DNA from: DYFX01 sp964400625
GTDB taxonomy: Bacteria; Patescibacteriota; Patescibacteriia; SG8-24; DYFX01
DNA: 64,000 nt
Direction of reading: 5' to 3'
NCBI GenBank assembly: GCA_964400625.1
Contig: CAYNUS010000007.1
Coordinates: 6,348-70,347, forward strand
Every line of letters starts with the position of its first letter. Positions within the stretch are counted from its first letter, which is position 1. Below the pieces are notes generated by a model that was given only the letters and a program-made list of their open reading frames with translations, had not been told where the DNA came from and did not search any database. The position numbers and the translations under genes are program-made. This document shows, piece by piece, positions 42,633-49,581 of this stretch.

Positions 42633-43058
42633 CGAGCCGGCGAAGCCGGACAGGCGGCCTCCGTAGAGGAGGCCGTCGGAGCCGTCGAGCGTCTCGCGCC
42701 AGTCGAGGGCGTCCTTCACGCCCGCAGGCAGCGTGCGCCCGATGTCCGCGAGGAAGCGGCGCCAGGGAGCGTTGATGAAGTGCTCGTAGGCCTCGTGCGG
42801 CTTGCCGCGCGCGTCGCCGACGGGGCGGTAGATGCGGTCGGGCGAGACGAGCTTCCGCCACCAGGCGTCCATGGGACGGAAGAGCGGCAGGACGGTGCAG
42901 ACGTAGACGTCATGCCCCATCGCGAGCGCGCGCTCGAGCTTGCCCGTCGACCAGGCCTTGTGCCCGTGGACGGGACACGGATCCTCGTAGACGGGCGGCT
43001 GGCCCGGATACATCGGGCGTTCCGAAAAGATGGCGGTGGTTCCGAACACGACGATCAT
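42627..43058 (-). CDS. hypothetical protein
   Basis: Unrecognised soluble protein of 143 residues. It starts MIVVFGTTAIFSERPMYPGQPP, has single Cys and His residues (PCPVHGHK) and an aromatic, basic middle (MDAWWRKLVSPDRIYRP) with no membrane segment. The start at 43058 is set by AAGGAGG 6 nt upstream; longer readings contain the promoter. A sigma-70 promoter and a terminator bracket it, so it is monocistronic. Confidence 0.68.
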   Translation of the reverse strand: MIVVFGTTAIFSERPMYPGQPPVYEDPCPVHGHKAWSTGKLERALAMGHDVYVCTVLPLFRPMDAWWRKLVSPDRIYRPVGDARGKPHEAYEHFINAPWRRFLADIGRTLPAGVKDALDWRETLDGSDGLLYGGRLSGFAGSA

Positions 43059-43088
43059 GGGGCCTCCTTGGACAAGGACCGACCGTGC

Positions 43089-43117
43089 AAAGTACCTGAA
43101 AACAGGCCTCCTGTCAA
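43089..43117 (-). promoter_or_regulatory. promoter of the 143-aa gene
   Basis: Minus strand: consensus -35 TTGACA, 17-nt spacer, -10 TACTTT. Confidence 0.75.
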
Positions 43118-43132
43118 CCTTCCTCCCCTCCC

Positions 43133-43161
43133 TTGCCAAACCGCCGTGCGTCGTGTAAAGT
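43133..43161 (+). promoter_or_regulatory. promoter of tRNA-Pro
   Basis: -35 TTGCCA, 17-nt spacer, -10 TAAAGT; predicted start near 43168, 8 nt before the tRNA. Confidence 0.7.
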
Positions 43162-43175
43162 AGGCACGTTCCCGT

Positions 43176-43250
43176 CGGAATGTAGCTCAGCGGTAGAGCG
43201 CTCGCTTCGGGTGCGAGAGGCCGCAGGTTCAATCCCTGTCATTCCGACCA
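43176..43250 (+). tRNA. tRNA-Pro, anticodon CGG
   Basis: Acceptor CGGAATG/CATTCCG, D-arm GCTCAGCGGTAGAGC, anticodon stem CTCGC/GCGAG with loop TTCGGGT (anticodon CGG at 43208-43210), T-arm with TTCAATC and encoded CCA. Confidence 0.97.
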
Positions 43251-43256
43251 TGATGA

Positions 43257-43281
43257 AACCGCGCTTACGGCGCGGTTTTTT
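43257..43281 (+). terminator. terminator of tRNA-Pro
   Basis: 8-bp stem AACCGCGC/GCGCGGTT followed by TTTT. Confidence 0.9.
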
Positions 43282-43333
43282 CGTACTACCGCGCCGCGCG
43301 CGATTCCTGTATCCTCCTGCGCAGGAGGTTCCC

Positions 43334-43675
43334 GTGAAACGCATCCTCGTCCTTTCCGCGCTCTCCCTCGCGCTCGCCGCCTGCGGCCCCGCGTACGTCT
43401 CGGTCGGTCCGGCCGCGCCGGCGACGCCGGGCTACGTCTACACCTACGCCGACGGCGGCTGCTGGGCCGACGACCTCTGGTACGCCTCGTGCCCCTGGCT
43501 CGTCGGACCGCGGTACGGCTACTACTACAGCTACCGCTCGCAGTGGTACTGGCAGCCGCGCGCCGTCTGGCGCGACCGCCGCGCCCCTCCGCCGCGCGTG
43601 CGCCCCTCCTACCCGCCCTCGCGCCACGACAAGGTCCCGCCGCCGCGCGTGCGCGACCATCGCCGCCGCCGCTGA
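43334..43675 (+). CDS. small Tyr/Trp/Arg-rich lipoprotein
   Basis: 113 residues, GTG start supported by AGGAGG 5 nt upstream. The N-terminus is a lipoprotein signal (MKRILVLSALSLALAACG) with lipobox LAAC, so the mature protein is anchored by its first Cys (residue 17). The middle is rich in Tyr, Trp and Gly (YGYYYSYRSQWYWQPR); the end is Arg/Pro-rich with a twice-repeated PPRVR segment. No family recognised; probably binds the cell wall or polyanions. Confidence 0.78.
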   Translation: MKRILVLSALSLALAACGPAYVSVGPAAPATPGYVYTYADGGCWADDLWYASCPWLVGPRYGYYYSYRSQWYWQPRAVWRDRRAPPPRVRPSYPPSRHDKVPPPRVRDHRRRR

Positions 43676-43696
43676 CCGCTTCCGAGCGGTCTTTTT
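43674..43696 (+). terminator. terminator of the lipoprotein gene
   Basis: 7-bp stem GACCGCT/AGCGGTC with TCCG loop, then TTTTT; overlaps the stop codon. Confidence 0.88.
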
Positions 43697-43749
43697 CGTC
43701 CTTTTGACTTTCCGAAGCCGCCGTCCTAAGGTGGACCGGTGAGGCACGC

Positions 43750-44226
43750 ATGGACCTTTCATCGCAGGAAACCCTGCAACAGCTGCTCCTTCGGCTGACG
43801 GACCCCGAACTGTCGTCCGAAACGCATGCGGCGGCCGCCGCGCGCATCCGGGAACGGTTCCCCATCGAGGACTGGTCCGACGAATACGCGCACATCGTCT
43901 GCCACGGACTCGTCGACGACGGGCTCATCGCGTTCATCCTGCGGATCCTGTACGTCCAGGCGTGCAGGGACCCCGACGACCCGGAGCCGAAGGAGGCGTT
44001 CCTGAAGGTCATGGCCGGACGCTCGCGGTCGCGCGAGCTGCGGACGCAGGCGTTCCTGCATCTGCTCCTCCTGGACATCGACCTCGCCGAACGCGCCGCC
44101 GCGGCGTCGATGCCGGAGATGGCCGCGCTCGCGGCCGTCGAACGACGCTATCCCACCATCCGCCGCCTCGACGATCCTGTCGACGCGGCCTTCGAAGAAG
44201 CGACGCTGAAGCTGCTGTTCCATTGA
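43750..44226 (+). CDS. hypothetical helical protein
   Basis: Unrecognised 158-residue soluble protein, acidic and predicted mostly helical, with leucine-rich helices (ETLQQLLLRLTDPE, AFLHLLLLDIDLAERAA) and two Cys. The start has GGTGAGG about 6 nt upstream. It is followed 18 nt later by a small membrane protein gene in the same direction, so the two may form an operon. Confidence 0.65.
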   Translation: MDLSSQETLQQLLLRLTDPELSSETHAAAAARIRERFPIEDWSDEYAHIVCHGLVDDGLIAFILRILYVQACRDPDDPEPKEAFLKVMAGRSRSRELRTQAFLHLLLLDIDLAERAAAASMPEMAALAAVERRYPTIRRLDDPVDAAFEEATLKLLFH

Positions 44227-44244
44227 AACGAAAAGGAGGCCGCC

Positions 44245-44658
44245 GTGCCGAAGACCAAGAGCCACGCGAACCTGTTCCAGTACGTCCTGACCGCCGCGCT
44301 CATGCTGTTCCGCTGGGGCGCGCAGCGCCTCTGGAACATCGCGACCTTCTGGTCGAAGGAGCGGAAGAAGCCGCTCCCCGACCGGCAGAAGATCGACCGC
44401 CAGAAGGCCGTCGCCGGCCTGCTCGCGATCGCCATCGCGATCGGCGGCACGGCGCTCTTCATCTGGAAGGGGCTCAGCGCCGCCTTCTCGATGTCCGCCG
44501 CGTTCATCGACCGCCAGACGGCGCTGTACGTCGGCGCCGCGCTCCTCATCCTCGGGCTCCAGATCGTCCGCCTCGCGCCGCAGCGCCGGAAGATCGGCCT
44601 CGTCCTCGCCGCCCTCGGCGCGCTCCTCGTCGCCTACGGCCTCGGCTACCTCGGATGA
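44245..44658 (+). CDS. small multi-helix membrane protein
   Basis: Unrecognised protein of 137 residues, GTG start with AAAGGAGG 5 nt upstream. Basic N-terminus, then three hydrophobic helices (about 55-75, 90-107 and 115-136), with a very basic loop at residues 35-55 (SKERKKPLPDRQKIDRQK) that is probably cytoplasmic. It closes the two-gene unit. Confidence 0.7.
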   Translation: MPKTKSHANLFQYVLTAALMLFRWGAQRLWNIATFWSKERKKPLPDRQKIDRQKAVAGLLAIAIAIGGTALFIWKGLSAAFSMSAAFIDRQTALYVGAALLILGLQIVRLAPQRRKIGLVLAALGALLVAYGLGYLG

Positions 44659-44662
44659 CGCA

Positions 44663-44689
44663 AGACCCTCCATCATGGAGGGTCTTTTT
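44663..44689 (+). terminator. terminator of the two-gene unit
   Basis: 9-bp stem AGACCCTCC/GGAGGGTCT with ATCAT loop followed by TTTT. Confidence 0.92.
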
Positions 44690-44729
44690 CGTTTCCCAGG
44701 TTCCCGCTTTCGCCGGAACCGCGGGAGGG

Positions 44730-45296
44730 CTAGAACGGCATCGTGAGGTTGATGGGGTTCGGCTTGGCGTCGGGCTTCCGGAAATCCACCTTCACCGGCT
44801 TCTTCACGCCGGCGCGGTCCTCGTAGAAGATCTCGCCGTGCTTGAGGCCGTAGTCGTAGACCTCCTTCGTGACCTTCACGTCCTGCAGGCAGTACGCGCG
44901 CAGCTTGTCGATCTCGCCTTTCCGGAAATACTCGAGGGCCTGCAGGCCGTGGCCCGTCTTGCCGGCACCGATCGTCGCCTGCGCGACGCTGTCGAGCTTC
45001 AGGCGGAAGCCCAGGCGCGCGTAGATGACCTCGAGGAGGTCGAGGCTCGGGAACGTCAGGAAGTCGCCGGGGTAATAGCTGTTCATCACCGGGTAATCGA
45101 ACCCTTTCGTGTTGTAGCCGATGATGCGTTCCGCGCGTTCGAGCCGAGGCCAGAGGCTCGGCAGCTCGTGCTCGAGGTAGCTCGCGTATTCGTCGGTCTC
45201 GTAATAATACACGCCGATCAGCGTGATCTTCGGCATGGCGTTGTTGGGGCCGATGAGACCGTCCGTCTCGATGTCGAGCACGACTTCCTTGGACAT
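44730..45296 (-). CDS. DEDD-type 3'-5' exonuclease (RNase H-like fold)
   Basis: 188 residues. The four acidic residues are visible: DIETDG near the N-terminus (Asp, Glu), GYNTKGFDYP in the second motif (Asp) and YCLQDVKVT near the end (Asp). This matches predicted polysaccharide-free DNA/RNA exonucleases of the YprB-like/ DnaQ-superfamily type. No extra domain. Start at the ATG of MSKEVVL; no Shine-Dalgarno. It lies just downstream of the pilin genes, separated by a terminator. Confidence 0.85.
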   Translation of the reverse strand: MSKEVVLDIETDGLIGPNNAMPKITLIGVYYYETDEYASYLEHELPSLWPRLERAERIIGYNTKGFDYPVMNSYYPGDFLTFPSLDLLEVIYARLGFRLKLDSVAQATIGAGKTGHGLQALEYFRKGEIDKLRAYCLQDVKVTKEVYDYGLKHGEIFYEDRAGVKKPVKVDFRKPDAKPNPINLTMPF

Positions 45297-45306
45297 AGGC
45301 GAACGC

Positions 45307-45326
45307 AAAAGGGGGCGGCTCCCCCT
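45307..45326 (-). terminator. terminator downstream of the distal pilin gene
   Basis: Minus strand: 5-bp GC stem GGGGG/CCCCC with AGCCG loop, then TTTTG. Confidence 0.75.
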
Positions 45327-45343
45327 TCCGCGGCTACGGTGGA

Positions 45344-45847
45344 TTATCGTTGGACCGAGATCGACGAGACGCGCTCCGGGTTGCAGGCGCCGACCGTGAT
45401 GCGGTTGTTCGTGGACTTGTTGACGTAGTAGCCCGTACGGGTGGCGTCGTAGGTGACCACGCCGTTGGTGCCCTTCGGGTCGACCGGGATCGAGGCGATG
45501 AACTCGTCGACGAGCGAGGTCGAGATGTCGAGGCAGGCGCCGAGCGTCGTCCCGGCCGGGGCGCAACCGGTGTTGCAGCCGCTGCCGGCCGTGCCGAGCA
45601 CCTGGGCCGTCGAGGCGTCGTTGTCGATGCCGGCCGGCACGGCGCCGACGTTGTCCGACATGTAGTTCAGGATCGCGTTCAGGATCGAATAGGCTTCCCC
45701 GGACCTCCGCGCGTCGCGCGCCTGGGCGAAACGCTTCGGCGGGTCCACGGCGACCAAAATAATGGCCGCCAGGATGGCGATGATGCCGATGACAAGGAGC
45801 AGCTCGATCAGGGTGAAGCCCCGTCGAACGCGCTTCAGGTGCGTCAT
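45344..45847 (-). CDS. type IV pilin (prepilin)
   Basis: 167 residues. The prepilin leader ends RRG with cleavage before FTLIELLLVIGIIAILAAIILV; the conserved Glu at position +5 and hydrophobic helix match major pilins. The C-terminal globular part has four Cys (GSGCNTGCA, GACLD, GACNP), so probably two disulfides, and a conserved IPVDPKGTN segment. It stands next to a second pilin gene of similar layout and is the last pilus gene in the locus. Confidence 0.93.
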   Translation of the reverse strand: MTHLKRVRRGFTLIELLLVIGIIAILAAIILVAVDPPKRFAQARDARRSGEAYSILNAILNYMSDNVGAVPAGIDNDASTAQVLGTAGSGCNTGCAPAGTTLGACLDISTSLVDEFIASIPVDPKGTNGVVTYDATRTGYYVNKSTNNRITVGACNPERVSSISVQR

Positions 45848-45882
45848 CTGGAAGGTTTAGGGAAAGGCCGCCGGACTCCCGA

Positions 45883-45906
45883 GATCAAGCGCCTTAGCGC
45901 TTGATC
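45883..45906. repeat. 10-bp perfect inverted repeat over the stop codon of the upstream pilin gene
   Basis: GATCAAGCGC - CTTA - GCGCTTGATC spans the stop of the 183-aa pilin. As RNA it would form a stable hairpin without a T run, which could stop exonucleases or reduce transcription of the downstream pilin. Confidence 0.7.
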
Positions 45907-46445
45907 TTGATCTGGCCGGTCGAGATGTTGTCTTCCGACTCGGGGTTGCAGGAACCGACTTCGATGCGGCCGTTGGTCGAGCGCATGATGTAGTAGCCGG
46001 TCTGCGCGGCGCTGTAGGTATCGACATCGTTGGTGCCGCGCGGGTCGACCGGGATCTCCGAGATATACTCGTCGATCAGGGCGGTGTCAGCGGCGAGGTC
46101 GACGATGTTCGTGGCCGTTCCGGCGCCGGTGAGGTGGTTCGGGCACAGCGTGGCGGTCGGAAGCGTGGTCGTGGCGGAACCGATGACGAACGGGACGTTG
46201 GCCGTGGCGGACTGGATGACGTTCGGAAGCTTGCCCTTGTAGTCCACCGTGTAGTTCAGGATGGCGTTCAGGATGGCGTTCGTCTCGGCGAAACGGCGCG
46301 CGTTGCGGGCCTGCTTCAGGCGCTTCGCCGGGTCGACGGCGACGAGGATGATGGCGGCCAAGATGCCGATGATGCCGATGACGATCAGCAGCTCGATCAG
46401 GGTGAAGCCTTTCGCACCCCGCTTGGTGGAAACGTTAGGGAACAT
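45894..46445 (-). CDS. type IV pilin (prepilin), probable major subunit
   Basis: 183 residues. Short leader ending KG, cleavage before FTLIELLIVIGIIGILAAIILV, Glu +5. The globular domain ends in IPVDPRGTN, YYIMRSTNGRIEVG and one Cys (SCNPE) with another Cys at TLCPN, the usual pilin disulfide. It has its own promoter at the end of the pilM-fusion gene, which fits high expression of a major pilin. Confidence 0.94.
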   Translation of the reverse strand: MFPNVSTKRGAKGFTLIELLIVIGIIGILAAIILVAVDPAKRLKQARNARRFAETNAILNAILNYTVDYKGKLPNVIQSATANVPFVIGSATTTLPTATLCPNHLTGAGTATNIVDLAADTALIDEYISEIPVDPRGTNDVDTYSAAQTGYYIMRSTNGRIEVGSCNPESEDNISTGQIKIKR

Positions 46446-46483
46446 ATCGACGCTCTTGTGGATAAAAGTAAGGCGTTTGTCTC

Positions 46484-46492
46484 AGTATATCA
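46484..46492 (-). promoter_or_regulatory. extended -10 of the pilin gene
   Basis: Minus strand TGATATACT; the TGA is the pilM-fusion stop codon. Predicted start 46477 leaves a 32-nt leader. Confidence 0.55.
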
Positions 46493-48595
46493 CAGTCCAG
46501 CGCCCGCACGTTCCGCGACCGCCCGCAGGCGCACGACGGGGGTGAGCCCGGACTCGTCGTAGGTCGCCTCGATGTCGCCGAGGATATAGGCGTCCGCGTC
46601 CGGCCCGAGGGCGGATGCGAGCAGGGCTTCCGCCTCTTCGCGCGCGTACGACGCCACGTCCGCCCGGACGACGGCGACGGCCGTGAAGGAACCGATCGCC
46701 TCCCCGACCCGCGGGACTTCGACGAAACGGACGTCGAGGATCCTGAAGGTATCCGGGAGCACGGCGCGGCCCGCGCCGGCCTTGGCGGCGGCCGCCGCTT
46801 CGAGCCCCGGCGCGGCTTCGGCTTCGACGAGGCCGCGCAGGGACGCCAGGTCGTCCTCCGTGAACGGCGCCCCTTCATAGGTCAGCCCCCCGGAGGTCGG
46901 CGCGGAGGTCAGGCCGTAGACGACTTGCTGGGTCGCCGCCGGAAGGCCCGGAATCGTGAAGCGTCCCGCCGGGACATCCCCTTGCGGACCCGCCTGATCG
47001 GCGGTGAAGGCCGCCTTCACGCGCCCGCGCGCCGGGACGACGACGCGAGCGTCGAGCCGGAACACGACGCCGTCAGCGGAAAGGAAGCGCGTCGTGGCGA
47101 CGAGGGTCTGGGCATTCCCGCTTTCGTTCACGATTTCGACCTCGCCCTTCGCGTAGCCGGGACGCTCCTCGCCCTGCCGCTCGAGGGTCACGCGCGCTTC
47201 GGTCTCGATCTCGATCGGGACGAGCGCGAGGGAGGGAGGATCGGCGGAGAAGCCGTCGACGGCCGCCACGACCTCGATCGGCATGCTGGCGGATGCCGCG
47301 GGCGCGGCCGGCGGCGCTTCGGGCGAAGGGGCGCGCAGGCGGAACGCCGCGAACCAGGCCCCGACGGCCACGGCCAGCACCCCGACGACGGCGATGGCCA
47401 GCTTCAGCCAGACCGGGAGATGCCGGCCCATGCCGGGGAGACGCGCGGCCGCCGGGCGCGCGGACGGACGAGGGAGCGCGGCCGCAGGATGCCCCTGCGC
47501 GCCGTTCGAGAGCAGGTTGATGTCGGCGAACTTCCGGACGCCGAGACCCCGCATGGCCAGGCCTACGGCGGTCGTCGCGAGCACGCCGCGTTCCCGAAGG
47601 CTCAGCTTCTCGAGCAGCGGATCGAGCTCGACGCCGCTCCAGGGATCGGCGCGCTCGACGCGCTGGACGTGCGCCGGTGTCGAGAGCTTTTCGGACACGT
47701 ACTCGACGAGCCCGGGCATCAGGGTCGAACCGCCGCACATGACGATGCGGCCGACCGGGCGTCCGGCCTTCGCCTCATAGTACTCGCGCGCGGCGGCGAC
47801 GTCCTTGGCGAGGCGGTCGGCCGTGTCGCGCATCGCCTTCAGCGCCTTCTGGTCGAAATCGCCGACGAGGCCCTGGTTGCGCTTCAGCGCGTCGGCGTCC
47901 TCGACGGTGATGCCCAGCGCGCGAGAGAGCGCCTGGGTGAAGGCGTCTCCGGCCGTCTCGAGCGCCTCGGAGAACTGGATGCCGTTGCGGTCGAAGACCG
48001 CGATGTTGGCGACGCGCGCCCCGACGTCGACGATCATGACGGGATCCGTCTCGTTCGGCAGAAGCGTCGCGCGCGCGATGGCCGCCGATTCGCCCTCGAC
48101 GGCCTCGAGCGCGAGGCCCGACGCCGCGAAGAGGTCGAGGTAGCTCCGCATCGTGTCCTTATGGACGGCGGCGTAGTAGATGTCCTTACGGTCGGGGCGC
48201 TGTCCGATGACGGAGTAGCCGGAAACCATCTCGTCGTGGCGGTACGGGAAATAGCCGTCCGCCTCGATGGCGAGCGAACGGCCGAGTTCGGCATCGTCGG
48301 CGATGCGCGGCACCTCGAAGATGTGGCTGTAGACCTGGGATTCCGGCAGGGCGAAGACGACGCGGTCGATGCCTTTCGGCAGAGGCGGCGTCATCTTGTC
48401 GGCCAGGAGCTTGCGGATGGCGAGGCTGGCGGCGTCGCGGCGCTCGACGAAACCGTCGACGACCACGCCGGGTGGCAAGGTCGTGCGCCCATAGGACGCC
48501 ACCGTCAGGCGGTCGCCGCGGCGCACCATGAAAACGGCCTCGATCGAATGATCGGAGATGTCGAGACCTATCGCCGGTTTTTGAAATATGGCCAT
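46490..48595 (-). CDS. pilM: PilM-type pilus ATPase-like protein fused to a membrane-anchored outer domain
   Basis: 701 residues. The first 350 are PilM (actin-like): MAIFQKPAIGLDISDHSIEAV, SGYSVIGQR, IVDVGARVANIAVF and VMCGGSTLMPGL. PilM normally ends here and contacts PilN. Here a basic Pro/Ala linker, a membrane helix (about 395-417), and an outer region of 285 residues follow, with VYGLTSAPTSGGLTYEG and LRGLVEAEAAPGLEAAAAAK, which may replace PilN/PilO. No separate pilN or pilO gene is in the window. Leader 35 nt. Confidence 0.88.
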   Translation of the reverse strand: MAIFQKPAIGLDISDHSIEAVFMVRRGDRLTVASYGRTTLPPGVVVDGFVERRDAASLAIRKLLADKMTPPLPKGIDRVVFALPESQVYSHIFEVPRIADDAELGRSLAIEADGYFPYRHDEMVSGYSVIGQRPDRKDIYYAAVHKDTMRSYLDLFAASGLALEAVEGESAAIARATLLPNETDPVMIVDVGARVANIAVFDRNGIQFSEALETAGDAFTQALSRALGITVEDADALKRNQGLVGDFDQKALKAMRDTADRLAKDVAAAREYYEAKAGRPVGRIVMCGGSTLMPGLVEYVSEKLSTPAHVQRVERADPWSGVELDPLLEKLSLRERGVLATTAVGLAMRGLGVRKFADINLLSNGAQGHPAAALPRPSARPAAARLPGMGRHLPVWLKLAIAVVGVLAVAVGAWFAAFRLRAPSPEAPPAAPAASASMPIEVVAAVDGFSADPPSLALVPIEIETEARVTLERQGEERPGYAKGEVEIVNESGNAQTLVATTRFLSADGVVFRLDARVVVPARGRVKAAFTADQAGPQGDVPAGRFTIPGLPAATQQVVYGLTSAPTSGGLTYEGAPFTEDDLASLRGLVEAEAAPGLEAAAAAKAGAGRAVLPDTFRILDVRFVEVPRVGEAIGSFTAVAVVRADVASYAREEAEALLASALGPDADAYILGDIEATYDESGLTPVVRLRAVAERAGAGL

Positions 48596-48636
48596 GGCTT
48601 CACGCCAAAAGACTGGGGTCGCCTCCCCTTGGGCCC

Positions 48637-48645
48637 ATCATATCA
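48637..48645 (-). promoter_or_regulatory. extended -10 of the pilM fusion gene
   Basis: Minus strand TGATATGAT; predicted start 48630, 35 nt before the ATG. Confidence 0.5.
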
Positions 48646-48655
48646 CGGATCCGCC

Positions 48656-49063
48656 TTAATCCGCCTCTCTCCAGGAGTTCACCTTGATTTTCTTGGCGTT
48701 GCCCGCGCCGTTGAACGTGATCGTGACGTCGGCGTCGACGATGCGGACGGCGGACAGGTATTCGCCTTGCCCGCGGACGAGGCGGTCGTTGCCCCCGAGG
48801 TTCGTGACCGTGACGGTGCAGGCGCCGCCGTCGAGCGGGAACGAGCTTCCGGCATACGACCCGTTCATCTTGAGCCGTTCGAAGCCCTCCTCGATGCAGG
48901 CGTCGGCGATCGAAAACGCCACTTCCCCGTCCTCCGTCACGCCGGAGAGCACGATCTCGTCGCGGCCGATGGCCGAGATCGCCAGGCCGATCGAAAGCAG
49001 CACGGCCATGACCATGAGCACGGTGATGAGGGCGACGATGCCTCGCGGATGACGATCGCGCAT
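48656..49063 (-). CDS. minor pilus assembly protein, PilX-like
   Basis: 135 residues. N-terminus with one hydrophobic helix (GIVALITVLMVMAVLLSIGLAIS) and DEIVLSG, as in PilX/GspK-type proteins that lack a Glu +5. The mature part contains two Cys (DACIEE, GACTV). It is followed by the PilW-like gene in the same direction and belongs to the minor pseudopilin set that primes pilus assembly. Confidence 0.78.
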   Translation of the reverse strand: MRDRHPRGIVALITVLMVMAVLLSIGLAISAIGRDEIVLSGVTEDGEVAFSIADACIEEGFERLKMNGSYAGSSFPLDGGACTVTVTNLGGNDRLVRGQGEYLSAVRIVDADVTITFNGAGNAKKIKVNSWREAD

Positions 49064-49064
49064 A

Positions 49065-49580
49065 TCAGTCCTTACGGATGACGGCCGTCGCGCTGGCCGA
49101 CGAGGAATAGATGAACGTCGCGTCGCCGCTGGCGCCGCCGTTCCAGACGACCGTCATCTCGGTCGTGACGGCGTTGTTGTTGCCCCCGAGGTTGTCCTTG
49201 GCGAAACGCAGCTTGGTGACGGTCACGAGCGGAGACGTCAGCGGCGTCGCGGCGCCGGATCCTTCCTTGATGCGGAGGACGCCGCCGGACAGGTCGAAGA
49301 CGGTCGGCGTGTTGGAGGCCGCGGCCATGTCGACCGAGAGCACGCCCGCGTCGCTGCCGAACGTCGAGGCGCCGACGTTCAGCTTCGTCGCCTGACGGAC
49401 GGTGCGCAGGATGCGCTGCATGCCGAAACGCATGTTCTGCTCGACCTCCGCGATCACGGCGGTCTTCGAGCGCGTCTTGAGGACGTCGACGGAAAACGCC
49501 GTGATCGCGCCGACGACGATGGCGATCAGGCCGAAGTAGATGATGAATTCCAGCAGGGTGAAGCCCTTGGGCGCGCGCAT
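49065..49580 (-). CDS. minor pseudopilin, PilW/GspJ-like
   Basis: 171 residues. Prepilin motif KGFTLLEFIIYFGLIAIVVG with cleavage after G, Glu +5. The globular part contains VEQNMRFGMQRILRTVRQATK and a beta-rich end, as in PilW/GspJ. It starts 1 nt after the giant propeller gene, so all minor pilin genes are probably in one mRNA. Confidence 0.85.
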   Translation of the reverse strand: MRAPKGFTLLEFIIYFGLIAIVVGAITAFSVDVLKTRSKTAVIAEVEQNMRFGMQRILRTVRQATKLNVGASTFGSDAGVLSVDMAAASNTPTVFDLSGGVLRIKEGSGAATPLTSPLVTVTKLRFAKDNLGGNNNAVTTEMTVVWNGGASGDATFIYSSSASATAVIRKD

Positions 49581-49581
49581 A

